DNA of 9,727 nt from an uncultured Erysipelotrichaceae bacterium (GTDB lineage Bacteria > Bacillota_I > Bacilli_A > Erysipelotrichales > Erysipelotrichaceae). Shown piece by piece: positions 4,872-9,727 of this stretch; the stretch's first letter is position 1, and each line of letters begins with the position of its first letter. The stretch lies in assembly GCA_902796465.1 (NCBI GenBank), contig CADBPK010000021.1, forward strand, positions 1 to 9,727, written 5' to 3'. The position numbers were made by a program, and so were the translations under genes. A model generated the notes under the pieces. It did not search any database, was not told where the DNA came from, and saw only the letters and a program-made list of their open reading frames with translations.

Positions 4872-5855
4872 TTAATTCTTTCTGAAACCGCCGGTCTTAT
4901 TTCTGGCTATAACTGACAGTTTGATCAGACCCGGCATGGAACTGATGTACCTTATTTTCTCTTTAAGAGAGCAAGACGCCCATTCTTCTTTGGTGTATCT
5001 GATCCTGCGTCTGTAAGAGTTTACTGTTTTCATCAACTCTGCCTGATCGTCTTTCGGGGCTTTTTCCATGATCCACTCGTATGCCCCGAAACATAACGTC
5101 ATATAAAAATTTTTGAGATCTTTGGCAAATTGAGGATAATTCTTCTCGATATAGTTCAGACTATGCCAGTATGTTTCAAGCGCATCCAACCGCTGTCTGA
5201 GAAATTTACCCGATGCACTTTCCGAATGTCTCCGCCAATGATAAAGCATATTATCGATGTACGCGATCTTATTGCATTTTCCGAAAACATAACACGAAAA
5301 AAGCACATCCTGTGCCTGCCGGCCATATATAAACGGTATATCCTCTATCAATTCTCTGCGATATAGTTTATCCCACACCTGATGATTTACAGGCTTAAGA
5401 CTAAAGCTGAAGCGTCGCAACGCCTCTTCTTTGGTTATGATCACCGGCGTGTTCATTTCCTTCGGGATGTTGACCACTTCAGGTTTACCCTGAAATCTTT
5501 CATATGCGCATTCAGAAACATCTGCCCCGGTTTCGCAGATTGCCTGATATAAATATTCAATATACTCGGGCTCCAGAATATCATCGCTGTCAACGTATGC
5601 TATATAAGCGCCGGTTGAAGCAGCCATCCCGACATTCCTGGCATCGGAAAGTCCTCCGTTCTCCTTGTGAATCACCCTGATACGGGAATCCTTTTCCGCC
5701 CATGTGTCGCATATTTCAGGACATCTGTCCGGTGAACCGTCATCCACAAGGATGATCTCAAGATTTTCATATGTCTGGGTAACAACGGATTCCATGCATT
5801 CATCCAGATATTTTTCTACTTTGTATACAGGAACAATTACACTGATCAGTTCCAT
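4872..5855 (-). CDS. Family 2 glycosyltransferase (GT-A), copy A
   Basis: This 327-residue inverting glycosyltransferase of the type that builds surface or secreted polysaccharides begins with the GT2 signature ISVIVPVYKVEKYLDECMES. It has VDDGSPDR (37-44) for nucleotide binding and the metal-binding DSD (89-91) in AYVDSDDILEPEY. No membrane segments are seen, so it should act on the cytoplasmic side with a nucleotide-sugar and a lipid-linked or protein acceptor. The frame could open at a GTG at 5858, but the ATG at 5855 is preferred: it gives a six-base gap after GGAG and aligns with the start of the neighbouring copy. That copy (6032-7024) is about 81% identical over 300 residues. The sugar and acceptor cannot be deduced. 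Confidence 0.93.
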   Translation of the reverse strand: MELISVIVPVYKVEKYLDECMESVVTQTYENLEIILVDDGSPDRCPEICDTWAEKDSRIRVIHKENGGLSDARNVGMAASTGAYIAYVDSDDILEPEYIEYLYQAICETGADVSECAYERFQGKPEVVNIPKEMNTPVIITKEEALRRFSFSLKPVNHQVWDKLYRRELIEDIPFIYGRQAQDVLFSCYVFGKCNKIAYIDNMLYHWRRHSESASGKFLRQRLDALETYWHSLNYIEKNYPQFAKDLKNFYMTLCFGAYEWIMEKAPKDDQAELMKTVNSYRRRIRYTKEEWASCSLKEKIRYISSMPGLIKLSVIARNKTGGFRKN

Positions 5856-6031
5856 CACTTACTCCTTTGTATTATTTTATCACTCCGGAAGAAAATCCTT
5901 GTCAGACTGTCTTATGCCGGATGTACAGTCATCGATATACAGAATTACTATACAGGGAAGCACAATATTCCATGTGCAATTAAACAATTACGATCTGCAC
6001 AAGAGATGTTGTTTTCTCTTCATTCTTCTGA
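5856..6031 (-). promoter_or_regulatory. Gap between glycosyltransferase copies with an extended -10
   Basis: This 176-bp spacer has no gene. Near its downstream end the minus strand carries TGATAAAAT (5874-5882), an extended -10 with no good -35, giving a start about 12 nt before the glycosyltransferase ATG and its GGAGT. Short stems such as AAGAGA/TCTCTT just after the upstream copy's stop lack a T-tract. No convincing terminator was found, so read-through from the upstream copy is likely too. A lone GGAATA box at 5966-5971 lacks a proper second arm. Confidence 0.4.
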
Positions 6032-7024
6032 TTATCGGTTCCGGATCGGGATTACACTTCCGGCAGAATTTCTGATTAAAACCGACAGTTTGATCAGACC
6101 TGGCATGGAACTTATATATCTGATCTTGTCCTTAAGAGAACAGGACGCCCATTCTTCTTTAGTGTATTTGATTTTACGGCGGTACGTATTTACTGTTTTC
6201 ATATATGCAGCTTTGCTGTCTTTTGGTCCATTTTGCATGATCCATTCATATGCACCGAAGCAAAGTGTTAAAAAATAGTTCTTGGCGTCTTTGACAAACT
6301 GCGGATAAAACTCCTTGAGATACTCAATACTTTGCCAGTGCGTTTCAAGGGAATCCAGCCGCTGCCGAATAAACTTCCCGGATGCGCTTTCTGAATGAAC
6401 CCGGTAATGGTAGAGAATTTTATCAATGTATGCTATCTTATTGCATTTCCCGAAAACATGACACGAAAACAAAACATCCTGTGCCTGCCTGCCGTACAGA
6501 AACAACTCATCCTCGATCAACTCGCGACGGTACAGCTTATCCCATACCTGATGATTTACAGGCTGAAGGCAGTTGCTGAAATGATACAAAGCTTCTTCTC
6601 TCGTTATGATCACAGGCGGGCTTATTTTTTTCGGGATATTGACCGTTTCTGGTTTGTCCCGAAATCTTTCATATGCGCATTCGGAGACATCGGCGCCGGT
6701 TTCGCAGATTGCCTGATATAGATATTCAATATATTCAGGCTCCAGAATATCATCACTGTCAATGTGTGCGATAAACGTACCGGTTGAATCAGCCATTCCG
6801 ACATTCCTGGCATCGGAAAGACCTCTGTTCTCCTTGTGGATCACCCTGATACGGGAATCCTTTTCTGCCCATGCATCACACATTTCAGGGCATCTGTCCG
6901 GAGAGCCGTCATCCACCAGAATGATCTCAAGATTTTCATATGTCTGGGTAACAACGGACTCAATGCATTCATCCAGATATTTTTCAACTTTATATACAGG
7001 AACAATTACACTGATCAGATCCAT
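6032..7024 (-). CDS. Family 2 glycosyltransferase (GT-A), copy B
   Basis: This 330-residue paralogue of copy A has the same landmarks: ISVIVPVYKVEKYLDECIES, VDDGSPDR and the metal-binding DSD at 89-91 (AHIDSDDILEPEY). By hand alignment with copy A there are 10, 17 and 30 differences in successive 100-residue blocks, so the nucleotide-sugar half is more conserved than the acceptor half. The C-terminus is three residues longer and unrelated after KLSV. The ATG at 7024 has GGAG six bases upstream, the same layout as in copy A. It is the first gene of the minus-strand block and has its own predicted promoter. Likely role: adding a sugar in exopolysaccharide, capsule or cell-wall glycan synthesis. 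No other polysaccharide genes are in the window. Confidence 0.93.
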   Translation of the reverse strand: MDLISVIVPVYKVEKYLDECIESVVTQTYENLEIILVDDGSPDRCPEMCDAWAEKDSRIRVIHKENRGLSDARNVGMADSTGTFIAHIDSDDILEPEYIEYLYQAICETGADVSECAYERFRDKPETVNIPKKISPPVIITREEALYHFSNCLQPVNHQVWDKLYRRELIEDELFLYGRQAQDVLFSCHVFGKCNKIAYIDKILYHYRVHSESASGKFIRQRLDSLETHWQSIEYLKEFYPQFVKDAKNYFLTLCFGAYEWIMQNGPKDSKAAYMKTVNTYRRKIKYTKEEWASCSLKDKIRYISSMPGLIKLSVLIRNSAGSVIPIRNR

Positions 7025-7051
7025 ACCGGACTCCTTCTAAACATTTTTAAT

Positions 7052-7080
7052 ATTTTACCATGCCCGCAGGTATGTGTCCT
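7052..7080 (-). promoter_or_regulatory. Promoter of the minus-strand block (glycosyltransferase copy B)
   Basis: The minus strand reads AGGACA (7075-7080; four of six match TTGACA), a 17-bp spacer ending in TGG, then TAAAAT (7052-7057). This is an extended -10 (TGnTAAAAT). The start should lie near 7045, about 20 nt before the ATG at 7024. It diverges from the riboswitch promoter at 7155-7183; the roughly 75 bp between the two -35 regions is AT-rich and includes a small palindrome (ATATTT-TCAG-AAATAT, 7118-7133). Confidence 0.6.
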
Positions 7081-7154
7081 CACGCAAAAATGTAAATGTT
7101 TTCATAAATGATGCAAAATATTTTCAGAAATATGTAAATAATTGTTCTGTTATG

Positions 7155-7183
7155 TTGTTTTAATAATTAAGGAATGATAAAAT
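7155..7183 (+). promoter_or_regulatory. Promoter of the lysA-dapA-dapB operon
   Basis: TTGTTT (7155-7160), a 17-bp spacer ending in TGA, and TAAAAT (7178-7183) form a promoter with an extended -10. Transcription should start at about 7188-7192, exactly where the first strand of the riboswitch P1 stem begins, which supports the assignment. Confidence 0.7.
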
Positions 7184-7185
7184 AC

Positions 7186-7395
7186 ACCCATCACGATAGA
7201 GGCGCGGGAACGACGATATCAGGCAGAGCCGGCAGGCGTCTGATGCCCGGTAAAAGCAATTCCGCCGAACTGCCTGTCAGGGCACTGACAGACGGTGGGC
7301 TGACGGAGAATATCCGTCAGACTGTCTGCGAAAGCAGGAGTGCTGTCAGATGGTAGGAAATGATCATGCCGGCAGCGCTCTGCCGGCATTTTTTT
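7186..7395 (+). ncRNA. Lysine riboswitch (L box) with transcription terminator
   Basis: The 5' part GATAGAGGCGCGGGAAC (7195-7211) closely matches the conserved L-box opening. Helices can be read as follows. P1 is CCATC 7188-7192 with GATGG 7349-7353. The base of P2 is GGAA 7207-7210 with TTCC 7260-7263, and further up ATCAG 7218-7222 pairs with CTGAT 7240-7244. The P3 stem is CTGTCAG 7274-7280 with CTGACAG 7285-7291. P4 is CTGACGGA 7300-7307 with TCCGTCAG 7313-7320. P5 is CTGC 7326-7329, GAAA loop, GCAG 7334-7337. The conserved CCGCCGAAC and GACTGTC joints are present. Lysine binding should stabilise P1 and the core, allow the terminator and switch off the operon. Without lysine, AGTGCTGTC (7339-7347) can pair over nine positions with GGCAGCGCT (7371-7379), breaking the terminator. 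The genes downstream, lysA and dapA, are classic L-box targets. Confidence 0.93.
7366..7395 (+). terminator. Riboswitch-controlled intrinsic terminator before lysA
   Basis: ATGCCGGCAG (7366-7375) and CTGCCGGCAT (7380-7389) form a perfect 10-bp GC-rich stem with a CGCT loop, followed by seven T (7389-7395). The lysA Shine-Dalgarno GGAGG (7396-7400) follows at once. It is mutually exclusive with the antiterminator pairing 7339-7347 with 7371-7379. Confidence 0.93.
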
Positions 7396-7405
7396 GGAGG
7401 TAATT

Positions 7406-8662
7406 ATGAAGGCAATCGGAGGCGTATCCATTCAGACACTGGCAGAAACATACGGAACACCGCTGTGTGTATTTGATGAGGAAGTCCTGCGGCAGAAACT
7501 TTCTGCGTACGCATCATCCTTCCGCTCAGACACACTGGAGACCGGCGTGCTGTACGCATCCAAAGCCTTCAGCTGTAAAGCGATCATATCCCTCGCTAAG
7601 GAATACGGTCTCGGGCTGGATGTCGTATCGCAGGGTGAGATGTATACAGCCCTGGCGGCAGGCTTTGACCCCGCAGATATCTATTTCCACGGCAACAACA
7701 AGACCCCGGCCGAACTGGACTACGCCATTGCGCACAACATCGGGACGATCGTCGTGGACAACCTGGCGGAAGCGGAACTGCTGGCTGATAAAATGAGCGG
7801 ACAATACAAAACAGTCCGTACCCTGCTCAGGATCAATCCCGGAGTTGAGGCACATACGCATCATTACATCGCAACTGCCTATGTGGATTCCAAATTCGGT
7901 ATTTCCCTCCTGCATGAAGACGAGATCATCGAAACGATCCGCACCCTGCAGAAACGGAAAAATATCATATTCGACGGCATCCATGCCCATATCGGTTCCC
8001 AGATCTTCGATACGGATGCATTCGGCGAAGAGATCCGCAAGATGTTCGCATTCGCGGACAGGCTGAACACCGTTTACGGCATACCTGTTAATACCGTCAA
8101 CCTCGGCGGCGGCTTCGCGGCAGCGTATCTGGAAGAAGATCACCCGACACCGATCCCGGAGATGTGCCGGTATATCATCTCCCGGTGCGAGGAAGAAAAC
8201 AAAAAACTGAAAGAGCCTGTGCGGAAAGTCCTGATCGAGCCCGGCCGCAGCATCGTCGCCGAAGCCGGATTCAATATCTACACCGCAGGCTATATCAAGA
8301 AAACACCCGGCAAAACATATGCCTTCGCCGACGGCGGGATGAACGACAACATCCGTCCTGCCCTTTACCAGGCAAAATACGATGCATTCATTGCCGGAAA
8401 GGAAGAACAGGAAAAGACGGTCGAATATACGATCGCCGGCAAATGCTGCGAATCCGGTGATATCCTGATCGACAGCATTAAACTTCCGGAAATACAGACC
8501 GGCGACCTGCTGGTTCTGAAATCCACCGGTGCCTACGGGTACTCGATGGCAAGTCATTACAACAAGATCCCGCTTCCCGCTGTGGTATTCGCAGCAGAAG
8601 GAAAGTCGAGGATCGTCATACAGCGTGAAACATTCGAACATCTGATCTCACTGGAGATATAG
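7406..8662 (+). CDS. lysA: Diaminopimelate decarboxylase
   Basis: This 418-residue PLP enzyme catalyses the last step of lysine synthesis, meso-diaminopimelate to L-lysine and CO2. It has the fold-type III barrel plus C-terminal beta domain. K53 in YASKAFSCKAI is the expected PLP lysine. HIGSQ (in the IHAHIGSQIF segment), NLGGGFA and EPGRSIVAEAG are the substrate and PLP-phosphate motifs. KCCESGD supplies the Cys contributed across the dimer, and STGAYGYSMASHYN closes the active site. The start chosen is the ATG at 7406, five bases after GGAGG (7396-7400). An in-frame TTG at 7394 overlaps that Shine-Dalgarno and the terminator tail and is rejected. It is the first gene of the riboswitch-controlled operon, 8 bp before dapA. 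Confidence 0.97.
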   Translation: MKAIGGVSIQTLAETYGTPLCVFDEEVLRQKLSAYASSFRSDTLETGVLYASKAFSCKAIISLAKEYGLGLDVVSQGEMYTALAAGFDPADIYFHGNNKTPAELDYAIAHNIGTIVVDNLAEAELLADKMSGQYKTVRTLLRINPGVEAHTHHYIATAYVDSKFGISLLHEDEIIETIRTLQKRKNIIFDGIHAHIGSQIFDTDAFGEEIRKMFAFADRLNTVYGIPVNTVNLGGGFAAAYLEEDHPTPIPEMCRYIISRCEEENKKLKEPVRKVLIEPGRSIVAEAGFNIYTAGYIKKTPGKTYAFADGGMNDNIRPALYQAKYDAFIAGKEEQEKTVEYTIAGKCCESGDILIDSIKLPEIQTGDLLVLKSTGAYGYSMASHYNKIPLPAVVFAAEGKSRIVIQRETFEHLISLEI

Positions 8663-8670
8663 GAGGAAAT

Positions 8671-9546
8671 ATGATCAAAGGTTCAATCGTCGCTTTAGTC
8701 ACACCGTTCCATGAGGACGGAAGCGTTAATTTCGAAGCACTCGGAGAATTGCTGGACTGGCATCTCTCCAACTCCACCGACGGTATCCTGGTACTCGGTA
8801 CGACCGGTGAAAGTACGACCATGACACACGAGGAAGATGACGCAGTCGTGGAATATACGCTGAAAAAGGTCAATCACAAGGTCCCTGTCATTGCCGGATC
8901 CGGATCGAACGACACCGCAACGATGCTGATGAAAAGCAAGAAGTACGCGGACCTCGGTGCCGATGCCCTGCTGGTCATCACACCGTATTACAACAAGGCA
9001 AACGAAGAAGGCATGATCCGCCACTTCACAACAGTAGCCGACCAGGTCAGTGCCCCCTGCATTCTCTACAATGTACCCGGCAGGACCGGATGCTCCCTGA
9101 GCGTCAGCGCTGTAGAACGTCTGTCCAAGCATCCGAATATCATCGGGATCAAGGAAGCCAGCGGCAACATTTCCTACGCGGTAAGCATCTCCCGTTTCCT
9201 GAGCGATGACTTCGTCATGTACTCCGGCAACGACGATATGATCGTTCCGATCCTCTCACTCGGCGGATCGGGCGTTATCAGCGTATTTGCCAACACCAAC
9301 CCGAAGGAATGTCATGACCTGACAGCCAACTGGTTCGCGGGCAACCATCAGGCAGCCCTGGAGATCCAGCAGAAATACCTGGATTACATCCATGCCCTGT
9401 TCTATGAAGTCAACCCGATCCCGGTCAAGGAAGCCCTGAGAGCCATGGGCTTCAACGTCGGCGGATACCGGCTGCCTCTCTATGACATGGCAGAAAAGAA
9501 CAAGGAACACCTGTATGCGGAAATGAAGAAGGTCGGCCTGTTATGA
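8671..9546 (+). CDS. dapA: 4-hydroxy-tetrahydrodipicolinate synthase
   Basis: This 291-residue cytosolic (beta/alpha)8-barrel aldolase condenses pyruvate with aspartate semialdehyde, the committed step to diaminopimelate and lysine. All key residues can be seen and, with no gaps, fall at the Escherichia coli DapA numbers: T44 and T45 in GTTGES, Y107 in TPYYNK, Y133 and R138 in YNVPGRTG, and the Schiff-base K161 in IGIKEASG. The ATG at 8671 follows AGGAGG (8661-8666), which overlaps the lysA stop, so translation is likely coupled. The TGA overlaps the dapB ATG. Control comes from the upstream lysine riboswitch; lysine feedback on the enzyme itself cannot be judged from the sequence. Confidence 0.98.
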   Translation: MIKGSIVALVTPFHEDGSVNFEALGELLDWHLSNSTDGILVLGTTGESTTMTHEEDDAVVEYTLKKVNHKVPVIAGSGSNDTATMLMKSKKYADLGADALLVITPYYNKANEEGMIRHFTTVADQVSAPCILYNVPGRTGCSLSVSAVERLSKHPNIIGIKEASGNISYAVSISRFLSDDFVMYSGNDDMIVPILSLGGSGVISVFANTNPKECHDLTANWFAGNHQAALEIQQKYLDYIHALFYEVNPIPVKEALRAMGFNVGGYRLPLYDMAEKNKEHLYAEMKKVGLL

Positions 9547-9727
9547 AGATCCTGATCGTCGGAAAAGGAAAGATGGGCTCCCTGCTCAAAACAGCAGCGG
9601 AAACTGCCGGATATACCGTAACCGGAATGGCTGATGCCTTCGATCTCGATGCCGTAAACAACGCGGAACCGGCAGATATGGTGATCGACTTCAGCCACCG
9701 TGACAACCTGGACTGGGTCATTGAATA
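9543..9727 (+). CDS. dapB: 4-hydroxy-tetrahydrodipicolinate reductase, N-terminal part (cut by window edge)
   Basis: The ATG at 9543 overlaps the dapA stop as ATGA, giving translational coupling. The 61 visible codons start MKILIVGKGKMGSLL, a Rossmann NAD(P)-binding loop with GKGKMG at 7-12, the short form of the G-x-x-G-x-M-G signature of DapB. ADMVIDFSH (45-52) matches the conserved VIDFS/T strand of this family. DapB reduces the DapA product to tetrahydrodipicolinate, so lysA, dapA and dapB are co-expressed. The catalytic domain (HH-x-x-K region) lies beyond the window. Confidence 0.92.
   Translation, partial: MKILIVGKGKMGSLLKTAAETAGYTVTGMADAFDLDAVNNAEPADMVIDFSHRDNLDWVIE

Noticed and set aside
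5964..5971. Another GGAATATT box in the spacer between glycosyltransferases
   Set aside because: The second arm is not at the right distance (N8 instead of N4) and it is not placed at a promoter; likely chance in AT-rich DNA.
7394..7405. TTG start four codons upstream of lysA
   Set aside because: The codon overlaps the terminator T-tract and the GGAGG itself, so no Shine-Dalgarno would be available; the ATG at 7406 is properly spaced.
7526..8641. Long minus-strand open frame (371 codons) opposite lysA
   Set aside because: Shadow frame of a clearly recognised gene; no promoter, ribosome site or domain.
1..9727. CRISPR arrays, tRNA or rRNA genes, insertion sequences, attachment sites
   Set aside because: No regular direct repeats with spacers, no cloverleaf or rRNA-like stretches, and no transposase with terminal inverted repeats were seen. 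The Rpn protein is transposase-related only by family name and has no flanking element ends.

Overview
The window looks like chromosomal DNA of a low-to-moderate GC Bacillota (Firmicutes) species, probably an anaerobic gut or oral one. The evidence is strong GGAGG-type ribosome binding sites before nearly every gene, sigma-A-like promoters, a lysine (L-box) riboswitch with an intrinsic terminator, an RpiR-controlled PTS permease, and an Rpn-family nuclease of the kind common in Clostridia and Erysipelotrichia. Family-level placement cannot be settled by eye.

There are two transcription blocks diverging from about 7025-7190. The left block (1-7024) is entirely on the minus strand. In transcription order it holds two paralogous family-2 glycosyltransferases (6032-7024 and 4872-5855), a YajO-like aldo/keto reductase (3857-4843), an Rpn-type PD-(D/E)XK nuclease (2977-3792), a GNAT acetyltransferase (2507-2956), an RpiR-type regulator (1673-2458), a PTS EIIC of the cellobiose/lactose type (275-1555), and the first 72 codons of a metallo-beta-lactamase-fold hydrolase (1-217).

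The last three genes look like a sugar-uptake cassette. Copies of a GGAA-N4-TTCC palindrome lie just downstream of the -10 elements of both rpiR and the EIIC gene, and diverged copies flank the EIIC promoter. This predicts autoregulation and repression by the RpiR protein. No EIIA or EIIB gene is present, so the permease must use subunits encoded elsewhere.

The right block (7155-9727) is on the plus strand: an extended -10 promoter, a lysine riboswitch with a readable terminator/antiterminator switch, then lysA, dapA and the start of dapB in a tight operon (8-nt gap, then an ATGA overlap). High lysine should terminate transcription before lysA and so shut down the diaminopimelate/lysine branch.

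Three less ordinary points stand out. The rpn gene has a near-ideal internal Shine-Dalgarno and in-frame ATG that would give a 67-residue C-terminal protein, like the intragenic antitoxins described for Escherichia coli Rpn proteins. The EIIC mRNA leader has its only good Shine-Dalgarno 47 nt upstream of the start codon, but a 9-bp hairpin could bring it to about 11 nt. The two glycosyltransferases are about 81% identical by hand count, with divergence concentrated in the C-terminal half.
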